Made by a program: the position numbers and the translations under genes
Notes under the pieces: generated by a model
The model's input: the letters and a program-made list of their open reading frames with translations, nothing else
Database searches by the model: none
What the model was told of the DNA's origin: nothing
Assembly (NCBI GenBank): GCA_038230275.1
Contig: JBBRNO010000086.1
Location: forward strand, 1 to 27,604
Length of the DNA stretch: 27,604 nucleotides
Reading direction: 5' to 3'
Source: JANXXV01 sp038230275
GTDB lineage: Bacteria; Acidobacteriota; Terriglobia; Bryobacterales; Bryobacteraceae
Part shown: positions 15,004-22,778 of the stretch, piece by piece
Layout: every line of letters starts with the position of its first letter
How positions within the stretch are numbered: the stretch's first letter is position 1

Positions 15004-16232
15004 GCCGCAATTGTCGCGCTGGAATGGCCCGGTTTCCAATTGTCCTGGCACTGATCCTTATCGCGTTGACCGGGTTCTTTTTTCTGGGGTATCTGCCCCG
15101 CTCGGCGCGCGCAAAACAACTGGCTACCGCTACCGACGCCAGCCAGCGGGAGGCCGTGGAAGTTTCGGCCGCAAAGGTGGAGGCCGCACCCGGCGCCGCC
15201 GATCTTCTGCTGGCTGGAAACATCCAGGCGGTTACGGAAGCAGCGTTGTTTGCCCGCACCGATGGCTATGTGAAGAAGCGGATCGCCGACATCGGGGACC
15301 GTGTGAAGCAAGGGCAGGTCCTGGCGGAGTTGGAATCTCCCGAAGTGGATCAGCAGTTGGCGCAGGCCCGGGCAACTGTAAGGCAGTCGCAGTCCGCACT
15401 GGTGCAGACGGAAGCGGCGCTGCAGCAGGCCAAGGCAAATGAAGCACTCGCCGATTCCACGGAAAAACGGTGGAAGGAACTGGTGCTGAGCGGTATTATT
15501 TCCAAGCAGGACGGCGACGAGAAACAGGCGGCCAATTTGGCGCGTAAAGCGGACGTAGCTGCCGCGGAGGCAAACATTAAGGCGGCACAGAGCGCCATAA
15601 GCGCGGGTGAAGCCAACGTTGCCAGGCTGTTGGAGATTCAGTCTTTCCAGAAGGTCCGCGCGCCCTACACTGGCGTGATCACGCTACGAAACATTACGCT
15701 GGGAACGCTGGTGAGCGCCGGCAGCAGCAGTGCCGTGCGGGAGCTCTATCGCATTACGCAGCTGGACCTGTTGAAAATCATGGTCAGCGTGCCTCAGAGT
15801 GAGGTAGCCTTCATTCACAACGGATTGGATTGTGCCATTCAGGTGAAGGAACTGCCAGGCCATGCCTACAGCGCGAAAGTAACCAAGACCGCGAATTCGC
15901 TGGATGCTACATCTCGCACGCTGCTGACGGAAATTCAGTTCCGGAACCCCGGAGAGAAGGTTCTACCTGGCATGTACGGAGAGGTCAAGTTCACCCTACA
16001 CCGATCTAAGCCGCCGCTACTGATTCCCAGCGACGCCGTGCTGACGGGCAAGGCCGGAGTGCAGGTGGCGCTAATACGCCAGAACGGGACGGTGCACTAT
16101 CAGAATGTGGATCTGGGCCGTGACAACGGCGCGAAGATCGAAGTTCTTACGGGACTACAACTGGGCGACCGCATTGTAATGAATCCAACGGACGAAGTTC
16201 GGGAAGGCGTAAAGGTGAAAATAGTAGAGTAA
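15000..16232 (+). CDS. RND periplasmic adaptor (membrane fusion protein, HlyD/AcrA family)
   Basis: A 410-residue protein from ATG 15000, which overlaps the permease stop as ATGA and follows GGGAG; TTG 14985 is in frame but unnecessary. Residues about 14-33 are an inner-membrane anchor. Residues 60-100 are the first half of a lipoyl domain (DGYVKKRIADIGDRVKQGQ). Residues 105-205 are an alpha hairpin rich in Ala/Gln/Glu. The second lipoyl half follows (FQKVRAPYTGVITLRNI), then a beta barrel and a membrane-proximal domain. It links the permease to an outer-membrane channel. No TolC-like gene follows in this window, so the channel is encoded elsewhere. Confidence 0.92.
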   Translation: MSRNCRAGMARFPIVLALILIALTGFFFLGYLPRSARAKQLATATDASQREAVEVSAAKVEAAPGAADLLLAGNIQAVTEAALFARTDGYVKKRIADIGDRVKQGQVLAELESPEVDQQLAQARATVRQSQSALVQTEAALQQAKANEALADSTEKRWKELVLSGIISKQDGDEKQAANLARKADVAAAEANIKAAQSAISAGEANVARLLEIQSFQKVRAPYTGVITLRNITLGTLVSAGSSSAVRELYRITQLDLLKIMVSVPQSEVAFIHNGLDCAIQVKELPGHAYSAKVTKTANSLDATSRTLLTEIQFRNPGEKVLPGMYGEVKFTLHRSKPPLLIPSDAVLTGKAGVQVALIRQNGTVHYQNVDLGRDNGAKIEVLTGLQLGDRIVMNPTDEVREGVKVKIVE

Positions 16233-16267
16233 CTTTAGGTGGGAAAAGTTGGTACCAAAATGAAAAT

Positions 16268-16296
16268 GCCAGATATGCTTCTGAGGCATATCTGGC
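16268..16296 (-). terminator. Intrinsic terminator of the PEP-CTERM gene
   Basis: A perfect 11-bp stem (GCCAGATATGC with GCATATCTGGC) around a 7-base loop. On the minus strand it is followed by the T-rich tail ATTTTCATTTT, as expected for a terminator of the gene ending at 16319. On the plus strand no T run follows, so it would be a weak stop for the RND operon. Confidence 0.75.
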
Positions 16297-16318
16297 GTGT
16301 AAAGAGAAAGTAAACGAT

Positions 16319-16927
16319 CTAAGACCGGCGGGAGAACTTCCACGCTAAAGGCAATGCGCCGAGAAAGAGAAGCATTGAGGTAGACGGTTCGGGTGCACCC
16401 TGCGTCGCAGTGGCCAAGCTGACATTGTCGAGAATTGAGCCCACCGCGCCTGGGGTATTACTGGTGAAGCTGAGTACCGCCGTCGTATTCGCGGCGACAT
16501 TAATCGCCTGAGTGATCAGGTTATCTACTGTCGCGCTCGGCGTGATGTAAGTCTGAGTGAAGAGCGCACCAAAAGTGACCGTCGTCGAAGCATCCACTCC
16601 TCGCTGCGAACCGTTCAGTACAAATGAGAGCACATAGTTCCCGGCAGGCAATACGAGGCTTGAAGTTACCAGCGAGCCAGGAGTGTCTCCGTTTAGGTCA
16701 ACGCAAGGTTGAGTCGTGCCGGAAGTGCACAAACCTCCGAAAAAGCCACCGCCCAAGACATCGACGTTACCGGACGCCAGCGTAAAAAATGGGCCGACTG
16801 CCGCACCCGAACCATACGTCCCCGGGCTGACTGTACTAAAGTCCTCGAAACCAAGAACCGTTGCCTGTGCCAATGGAGCAATCCCTAGCAGTAGGGTGGC
16901 GCAAGAAAATATGAGACCTTTGATCAT
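16319..16927 (-). CDS. PEP-CTERM sorting-domain protein, exported
   Basis: A 202-residue protein with an N-terminal signal peptide (MIKGLIFSCATLLLGIAPLAQA) and the C-terminal tripartite signal of PEP-CTERM proteins: the PEPST motif, a hydrophobic span (MLLFLGALPLAW) and a basic end (KFSRRS). The middle is low in charge, rich in Gly, Ser, Thr and Val, and resembles a beta-sandwich of surface or matrix proteins. PEP-CTERM proteins are processed by exosortase and usually accompany exopolysaccharide production. The start ATG 16927 has a good GGAGG five bases upstream. No exosortase gene lies in the window. It is transcribed alone with its own promoter and terminator. Confidence 0.9.
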   Translation of the reverse strand: MIKGLIFSCATLLLGIAPLAQATVLGFEDFSTVSPGTYGSGAAVGPFFTLASGNVDVLGGGFFGGLCTSGTTQPCVDLNGDTPGSLVTSSLVLPAGNYVLSFVLNGSQRGVDASTTVTFGALFTQTYITPSATVDNLITQAINVAANTTAVLSFTSNTPGAVGSILDNVSLATATQGAPEPSTSMLLFLGALPLAWKFSRRS

Positions 16928-16977
16928 TATTCCTCCGTGAAAATTCGAGATACTTCGACCTCGTTAACCTTCGCCCA

Positions 16978-16983
16978 AGTATA
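16978..16983 (-). promoter_or_regulatory. -10-like hexamer TATACT for the PEP-CTERM gene
   Basis: On the minus strand TATACT (five of six consensus bases) lies about 50 bp before the start codon. This leaves a normal leader containing the GGAGG ribosome site. The -35 is unclear. Confidence 0.4.
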
Positions 16984-17040
16984 CATGGAATCCGTAGTCC
17001 GCGCCAGGAAAATCTTACCCTTCCTTCGTCCGATCTAAAT

Positions 17041-17082
17041 TCAACAAAATACAATAGATAAGGGTGTTGGGATCGCAACACC
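17041..17082 (-). terminator. Intrinsic terminator of the hisS-aspS operon
   Basis: On the minus strand a 7-bp stem (GGTGTTG with CAACACC, loop of six) begins 7 bp after the aspS stop. It is followed by a T-rich tail (CTTATCTATTGTATTTTGTT). Confidence 0.65.
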
Positions 17083-17088
17083 GACTCA

Positions 17089-18867
17089 CTATTTTCGTAA
17101 AGAAATACCCAGTTCCCTCAGGTTCTTCTCGGGGACTGTGTTAGGAGCTTCACACATCATGTCCGTGCCCTTCGCCGTTTTCGGGAAAGGAATCACGTCG
17201 CGGATGGACGTTTCGCCAGCCAGCAGCATTACCAGACGGTCTAGCCCCAGCGCCAAGCCACCGTGCGGCGGTGCGCCGTACTCCAGCGCTTCCAGGAAGA
17301 AACCGAAGCGATGTTTCGCTTCTTCATCGGAAAACCCGAGTGCATTGAACACTTTAGCTTGAATGTCGCGGCGATGGATACGAATCGACCCCGAGCCTAA
17401 TTCGACTCCATTCAACACTACGTCGTACGATTTGGCGCGGCACCGCGCCGGATCGCTTACCAATTTGTCCAGATCGTCGTCATGAACCGACGTAAACGGA
17501 TGGTGAGCCGCGTTCCACCGCCTATCCTCTTCATCCCATTCGAACATGGGGAAGTCCACTACCCACAGAAACTTGAAAATGGCCGGGTCCAGCAATTTGT
17601 GCCGGTCGTTGTATTTTTGCCCGGCGAACAGACGCAATTGACCACACGCCAGGAAAACGGCTTGCTCCGGAAGGTGGCCCTTTGGTTCTCCAGCCCATCC
17701 GGCTAACAGCAGAAGGTCGTCTTCGGTGGCCCCGGTGCGTTCCCGCACCTTCGCCATCGGTTCCGCAAAATCCCGGTCCAGGCGCTTGGGATCGTCGTAA
17801 ACACGCAGGCCGCGCTCGGCTCCATAGGCCTTCAGGTCGTCGCGTTCCTTACGGCTCAGAGCCCCCGTCTTCGGAATCACCATGGCGACGAGCGGCAGGC
17901 CGGCCGGAGATAAGGCCGCTTCGGGAAATAAATCTTCCACACTGAAAAACGGTGGCAAACGCATGTCCGGCTTATCGCTGCCGTAGGACTCCATCGCCTG
18001 CTTATAGGTGAGTCGCGGTAACTTGGCATCAATCGTAAAGCCCGCCGCGGCACAAATCCGCTGCACCAATGGCTCCACCACTGAATAGATGGTTTCCTGC
18101 TGTGGAAACGACATTTCGATGTCGATCTGAGTGAACTCCGGTTGCCGGTCGGCGCGTAAATCTTCATCCCGGAAACAGCGGACAATCTGAAAGTACTTGT
18201 CGAACCCGCTGATCATCAATAACTGTTTGAAAATCTGTGGCGATTGCGGCAAGGCATAAAAGCTGCCGGGCTGCACACGGCTGGGAACCAGGTAATCGCG
18301 TGCGCCTTCCGGCGTCGATCGCGTCATGAACGGAGTTTCGATTTCCAGAAACCCCTGTGTGTCCATATACTGCCGCACCGCAAAGGCAACCTTAGACCGC
18401 AGGATGATATTGCGCTGCATCCGCGGGCGGCGCAGATCCACATACCGGTACTTCAGGCGCGCGTCTTCACTCACGTCCACCGTATCTTCCATGGGGAATG
18501 GGGGCGTGCGCGATTCGTTCAGGATCCAAACCTTCTCCGCCACAATCTCCACCTCGCCGGTGGGGATGGCAGCGTTGATCGTATCCGCCGTGCGCAGTGT
18601 TACCGTGCCTTGAATGGCAACCACGTATTCCGATCGCAAGGCTTCCGCCTTGTCGTGAACGGCCTGATCGGTGCCGGCGCTGAACACGATCTGCGTCACG
18701 CCTTCGCGGTCGCGCAGGTGGATGAAGATCACCTTGCCCAGATCGCGGCGGCGATGGACCCAGCCCATAATGACGACGCGAGATCCCGCGTCGGAGGCGC
18801 GCAGCTGCCCACAGGTGTGAGTGCGCTGCAAATCGCCGAGAAAGTCGAGTGCTACGGTTTCTTGCAT
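17089..18867 (-). CDS. aspS: Aspartyl-tRNA synthetase (bacterial type)
   Basis: A 592-residue class II synthetase that charges tRNA with aspartate. Order: N-terminal OB-fold anticodon-binding domain (GWVHRRRDLGKVIFIHLRD), motif 1 region (GFLEIETPFMTRSTPEGARD), motif 2 (FRDEDLRADRQPEFTQ), a GAD insertion of the bacterial type (about 290-420), and motif 3 (GLALGLDRLVML). The length is typical. His38 in GWVHRRRD is the residue I associate with non-discriminating enzymes that also charge tRNA-Asn; this is a hint only. ATG 18867 lies inside the end of hisS (16-bp overlap), so the two are tightly coupled. Confidence 0.97.
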   Translation of the reverse strand: MQETVALDFLGDLQRTHTCGQLRASDAGSRVVIMGWVHRRRDLGKVIFIHLRDREGVTQIVFSAGTDQAVHDKAEALRSEYVVAIQGTVTLRTADTINAAIPTGEVEIVAEKVWILNESRTPPFPMEDTVDVSEDARLKYRYVDLRRPRMQRNIILRSKVAFAVRQYMDTQGFLEIETPFMTRSTPEGARDYLVPSRVQPGSFYALPQSPQIFKQLLMISGFDKYFQIVRCFRDEDLRADRQPEFTQIDIEMSFPQQETIYSVVEPLVQRICAAAGFTIDAKLPRLTYKQAMESYGSDKPDMRLPPFFSVEDLFPEAALSPAGLPLVAMVIPKTGALSRKERDDLKAYGAERGLRVYDDPKRLDRDFAEPMAKVRERTGATEDDLLLLAGWAGEPKGHLPEQAVFLACGQLRLFAGQKYNDRHKLLDPAIFKFLWVVDFPMFEWDEEDRRWNAAHHPFTSVHDDDLDKLVSDPARCRAKSYDVVLNGVELGSGSIRIHRRDIQAKVFNALGFSDEEAKHRFGFFLEALEYGAPPHGGLALGLDRLVMLLAGETSIRDVIPFPKTAKGTDMMCEAPNTVPEKNLRELGISLRK

Positions 18868-20087
18868 GTAAATTTGTCTACCAGTTCCTGGCGCGTCAGC
18901 GTTTGCTGTTCGCCGGTCTCCATATTCTTGAGTTCGTAGTGGTCATCAAACACCAGCATCGCATTCAGGGCGCCGCCTTTGTTTGCCTGCTCCAGCAGCT
19001 TCTTCAGTTTTCCCGGTGCGGCCAGTTCCACACGGGTGCCGGAGCGGCGGATCTCGCGAGCCATAAGCGCACAGTCTGAGAATTTCGATTCGTCAATCGG
19101 CGCGATGAACAACGTGAGCCGGTCCACTGCCGCATGTTTCTCTTCCACACTCATCACCAGCCGGTCTTCCCCAATGGAAAAGCCGATGCCCGGCGCCCGG
19201 ACCTTCGAACCTAACGCCTCAGCCAGCCCGTCGTAACGGCCGCCTCCCAGCACGGAGTTCTGCGCGCCCAGCGAACCGTGGACAATTTCAAAGGTAGTCC
19301 GCGTGTAATAATCCAGACCGCGCACCAGGCGTGGTTTCACCGTGTAGGCGATGCTGCGTTCGTCCAGATAGCTCTTCACTGCCTCAAAATGCACCTTGCA
19401 AGGTTCATTCAAGTAGTCCAGGATAGACGGCAGACTATCGATGATAGGCTGATCGGCGGGCACTTTGCAGTCGAGTACGCGCAATGGATTGGTCTCCACG
19501 CGGCGCTGGCAATCGCTGCACATGGCGGGCGCGACGTCTTTCAACTTCTCGCGCAATGCCGCAATGAAGATTGGCCGGCATTCCGCGCACCCTACCGAAT
19601 TGAGCAACAGGCCAAAGCCGTCAAGACCACAGGCGGTGAGGATTTCCACCACCATCTCAATCACCTCGGCGTCCACGGCGGGCGATTCTGACCCAATGGC
19701 TTCGGCGCCAATCTGGAAAAACTGCCGGTAGCGGCCTTTTTGCGGACGCTCCCGCCGGAACATCGGACCCATGTAATAGAGCTTTTGCAGCCCCGGCACG
19801 GTGTCCATACGATGCTCAATGTAGGAACGAATCACGGACGCGGTATTTTCCGGGCGCAGTGTCAAAGAGCCGCCGTCGCGGTCTTCAAAGGTGTACATCT
19901 CCTTGCTGACAATGTCGGTCTCTTCGCCAACACCCCTGGCAAACAAAGCAGTTTCTTCGAAAATCGGAGTGCGGATCTCGTGATAGTTGTAGGCGCGGAA
20001 GATTCGCCTGGCCACGGTTTCCACATGATTCCAGACTGCGCTGGCGGGTGGCAGAATGTCGCGCGTTCCTTTTACGGCCCGGATCAA
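18852..20087 (-). CDS. hisS: Histidyl-tRNA synthetase
   Basis: A 411-residue class II synthetase. It begins with the family signature VKGTRDILPP, has motif 2 (TLRPENTASVIRSY), the histidine-specific block LVRGLDYYTRTTFEI, LGGGRYDGL, and a C-terminal anticodon-binding domain. A cysteine cluster (CAECRP, then CSDCQRR and LDCK) common in bacterial HisRS lies around residues 175-215. The start is TTG 20087, which overlaps the stop of the upstream gene as TTGA. Starting there keeps the conserved beginning IRAVKGTRD, so the unusual start codon is credible. Low-level coupled translation may set its dose relative to aspS. Confidence 0.96.
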   Translation of the reverse strand: MIRAVKGTRDILPPASAVWNHVETVARRIFRAYNYHEIRTPIFEETALFARGVGEETDIVSKEMYTFEDRDGGSLTLRPENTASVIRSYIEHRMDTVPGLQKLYYMGPMFRRERPQKGRYRQFFQIGAEAIGSESPAVDAEVIEMVVEILTACGLDGFGLLLNSVGCAECRPIFIAALREKLKDVAPAMCSDCQRRVETNPLRVLDCKVPADQPIIDSLPSILDYLNEPCKVHFEAVKSYLDERSIAYTVKPRLVRGLDYYTRTTFEIVHGSLGAQNSVLGGGRYDGLAEALGSKVRAPGIGFSIGEDRLVMSVEEKHAAVDRLTLFIAPIDESKFSDCALMAREIRRSGTRVELAAPGKLKKLLEQANKGGALNAMLVFDDHYELKNMETGEQQTLTRQELVDKFTCKKP

Positions 20088-20602
20088 GCGGATTCTTCTT
20101 CCTTATAGATTCCGCGCGCCTTCACATAATGCTGCGCGTTCACCCGAAAACGTTCCTTTTCTTCCGCAGTCACTTCACGCCGGATCTTCGCGGGCACGCC
20201 CATCACCATGCTGCCGGGGGGGATTTGCATTCCTTCCGGAACCACCGCGCCCGCGGCAATCACCGATCCCGCCCCCACCGTTGCGCCGTTCAGCACAATT
20301 GCGCCGATGCCGATGAGACTCTCATCTTCCACCGTGCAGCCGTGCAGAACCACCGAATGGCCCACGGTCACGCGATTGCCCAGCGTCAACGGAAACAGCC
20401 CTTCATCCACGTGAAGAACGGAATTGTCCTGGACGTTGGTCTCCTCGCCGATGCGAATGGTGTTCACATCGCCGCGCAACGTTGCATTGGGCCAAACGCT
20501 GGACCGCTCGCCGACAATTACGTCGCCGATAACTTGCGCGCTTGGATCTATATAAGCAGAAGCGGCAACCTTCGGCAGGGTGCCGCGATAAGAACGAATC
20601 AT
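20084..20602 (-). CDS. Gamma-carbonic-anhydrase-like hexapeptide repeat protein (YrdA/PaaY family)
   Basis: A 172-residue left-handed beta-helix protein with hexapeptide repeats (VIGDVIVGERSSVWPNA, IGIGAIVLNGATVGAGS) and a C-terminal helix. Histidines in positions expected for the trimeric zinc site are present: LHVDEG, and GHSVVLHG with two His. Typical function in this family is uncertain; some members hydrate CO2 and others bind CoA thioesters. ATG 20602 is the first codon of the three-gene minus-strand operon with hisS and aspS. It diverges from the S9 peptidase. Confidence 0.9.
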   Translation of the reverse strand: MIRSYRGTLPKVAASAYIDPSAQVIGDVIVGERSSVWPNATLRGDVNTIRIGEETNVQDNSVLHVDEGLFPLTLGNRVTVGHSVVLHGCTVEDESLIGIGAIVLNGATVGAGSVIAAGAVVPEGMQIPPGSMVMGVPAKIRREVTAEEKERFRVNAQHYVKARGIYKEEESA

Positions 20603-20659
20603 GGCTTGGGAGTTTAACTTTCCATGCTATCACACGGTCTCCGGACAGAAGCATCGCGA

Positions 20660-20665
20660 TACAAT
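20660..20665 (+). promoter_or_regulatory. -10-like hexamer TACAAT six bases before the S9 peptidase start
   Basis: TACAAT is followed by six bases and ATG 20672. A GGGAG lies in the gap but is too close to the ATG to act well as a ribosome site. The layout matches that at 9133-9145. Confidence 0.45.
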
Positions 20666-20671
20666 CGGGAG

Positions 20672-22705
20672 ATGCGTATTTGTGTTCTCTTTCTTGGGCT
20701 TGCTGCTAGTTTGCTTGCCCAGAAAGCTCCGTTCAGCGCCGAGGCGATGATGAAGATCGCCCGCATTAGCGAGCCGCAAATTTCCCCGGACGGCAAGAAC
20801 GTCGCGTTCACAGTGGACACCGTGGATCTGGACAAGAACACGAAACCCAAACAGATCTATTTAGTCCCAGTGGCGGGCGGTCCCGCGGTGCAGTTGACTC
20901 GGGATGGAATCAATCAACGGCCCCGCTGGATGCCCGACTCCAAATCGATCGCCTTTCTGTCGAGCCGCGGCGGATCGACCCAGATTTGGACTATGACCGC
21001 CGATGGCGGCGATCCCAAGCAGATCTCCAGCCTGTCTACCGAGGCTGCCGATGTCACTGTATCAGCCGACGGGAAATGGTTCGTGTTCACCAGTGAAGTT
21101 TATCCGGACTGCCCCGACGACGCCTGCAACAAGTCGAAACTCGAAGGCGAGGCAAACAATCCGGTGAAGGCGCGCGTCATAACGTCGCTGCTCTACCGGC
21201 ACTGGCGAGACTGGCAGACCCAGAAGCGCAAGCACATCCTTGTAATTCCGGCGACCGGTGGTCCGGCAAAGGATCTGACGCCCGGTCAGCTGGATGTCCC
21301 CACATTTTCCTTGCGTGGACCGGACGATTTCGTGATCTCACCGGACAGCGCCGAAGTGGCCTACATTTCCAACTTGGACCCGGAGCGTGCACTCAGCACT
21401 AATACGGATATCTTCACTGTTCCCATCGCCGGCGGCGAGGCTAAGAGGCTGACCGTTGGTCCCGGCGGCGATGTTTCGCCGCTCTATTCGCCGGATGGGA
21501 AGTACCTTGCCTATCGTTCCCAGCTGCGGGCAGGCTATGAGGCCGACCGCTGGCGGCTGGCGGTGATTGAACGCGCCAGCGGCCGGGTATCCATTTTGAA
21601 TGAGGGTCAGGACAGGCCCGCGGAGAGCCTGGCGTGGTCGCCCGATTCATCGAAAATCTTCTACACGGTGGAAGACCGGGGACGCAGCAACATTCAGCTG
21701 ATTCCGGTGACGGGCGGGGCCTCGCGCGGGGCTGTGACCGGCGCCAGCCACTTGGACGATATTCTGTTTACGCCTGACGGCAAAACCATGCTCTACACCG
21801 AGCAGAGCGGATCGAAGCCAGTGGAAATTTTTCGCGCCTCCTCCGGCGGCGGCGCACCCGTCCCGCTGACACACCTGAACGACGCAATTGCCGAAAGTTA
21901 TCAGCTGACCCCGCTGGAAGAATTCTGGGTGGACTCGCTAGACAAGACCAAGATCCACACTTTCGTCGTGAAGCCGCCAGGCTTTCAGGCAGGCCGAAAG
22001 TATCCGGTGGTTTTTCTAATCCACGGCGGCCCACAGGGCGCTTGGGGCGAATCCTGGAGCTATCGCTGGAATGCGCAGGTATTCGCCGGGGCTGGATATG
22101 TCGTCGTGATGCCAAATCCAAGAGGTTCAATTGGTTACGGGCAGAAATTCACGGATGACATTAACTCCGATTGGGGAGGAAAACCATACGAGGACATCAT
22201 GGCCGTGGCAGACTACGTGGCCGCGCTGCCCTACGTGGATGCAGACCGCATGGCCGCCGCCGGCGGTTCGTACGGGGGCTACATGGTGGATTGGCTGTTG
22301 GGGCATACCCAGCGTTTCCGGGCCTTGGTCTCCCATTCCGGCGTCTACGATTTGAAGAGCATGACCGGCGAAACCGAGGAGCTTTGGTTTCCGCTGTGGG
22401 AATTCAAGGGCATGCCGTGGGACAACCCGGACATTTACGAAAAACTCTCGCCAAGTACGTTTGCCAAGGAATTCAAGACCCCCACTCTTGTGATGCACGG
22501 CGAACTGGATTATCGGGTGCCTGTGGGCCAGGGAATGCAGCTTTTCTCTGCCCTGCAAGTGCAGAAAATACCGTCAAAGATGGTCTTGTTTCCAGACGAG
22601 GGGCACTGGATTTTGAAACCGCGGAATTCGATGCTCTGGTACAAGACGGTACTCGATTGGGTAGGCGAGTGGACCGCCAGGCGTGCTGGACCAGCAACCC
22701 CATAG
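20672..22705 (+). CDS. S9 family prolyl oligopeptidase-like serine peptidase, exported
   Basis: A 677-residue protein with a signal peptide (MRICVLFLGLAASLLAQ), a propeller of TolB/PD40-like repeats (ISPDGKNVAF, WMPDSKSIAFLS, YSPDGKYLAYRS, WSPDSSKIFY), and a C-terminal alpha/beta-hydrolase domain. The catalytic triad is visible as Ser533 in GGSYGGYM, Asp613 in HGELDYRVP and His645 in DEGHW. This resembles dipeptidyl- or acylaminoacyl-peptidases that degrade short peptides in the periplasm. ATG 20672 begins the signal peptide; an in-frame ATG at 20624 adds an unlikely charged lead and would overlap the promoter. It converges on the nitric oxide reductase gene. Confidence 0.92.
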   Translation: MRICVLFLGLAASLLAQKAPFSAEAMMKIARISEPQISPDGKNVAFTVDTVDLDKNTKPKQIYLVPVAGGPAVQLTRDGINQRPRWMPDSKSIAFLSSRGGSTQIWTMTADGGDPKQISSLSTEAADVTVSADGKWFVFTSEVYPDCPDDACNKSKLEGEANNPVKARVITSLLYRHWRDWQTQKRKHILVIPATGGPAKDLTPGQLDVPTFSLRGPDDFVISPDSAEVAYISNLDPERALSTNTDIFTVPIAGGEAKRLTVGPGGDVSPLYSPDGKYLAYRSQLRAGYEADRWRLAVIERASGRVSILNEGQDRPAESLAWSPDSSKIFYTVEDRGRSNIQLIPVTGGASRGAVTGASHLDDILFTPDGKTMLYTEQSGSKPVEIFRASSGGGAPVPLTHLNDAIAESYQLTPLEEFWVDSLDKTKIHTFVVKPPGFQAGRKYPVVFLIHGGPQGAWGESWSYRWNAQVFAGAGYVVVMPNPRGSIGYGQKFTDDINSDWGGKPYEDIMAVADYVAALPYVDADRMAAAGGSYGGYMVDWLLGHTQRFRALVSHSGVYDLKSMTGETEELWFPLWEFKGMPWDNPDIYEKLSPSTFAKEFKTPTLVMHGELDYRVPVGQGMQLFSALQVQKIPSKMVLFPDEGHWILKPRNSMLWYKTVLDWVGEWTARRAGPATP

Positions 22706-22724
22706 AGGGACCCCACGAGCTGCG

Positions 22725-22761
22725 TTGTAAGGCGCCGTGTGAGACAACCAGCGCCTTACAA
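22725..22761. terminator. Hairpin between convergent genes
   Basis: A perfect 11-bp inverted repeat (TTGTAAGGCGC with GCGCCTTACAA) with a 15-base loop lies in the 73-bp gap between the S9 peptidase and nitric oxide reductase stops. No T run follows on either strand, so it may block read-through or stabilise 3' ends rather than act as a classical terminator. Confidence 0.5.
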
Positions 22762-22778
22762 GGAATCCGCCGGGCTCT

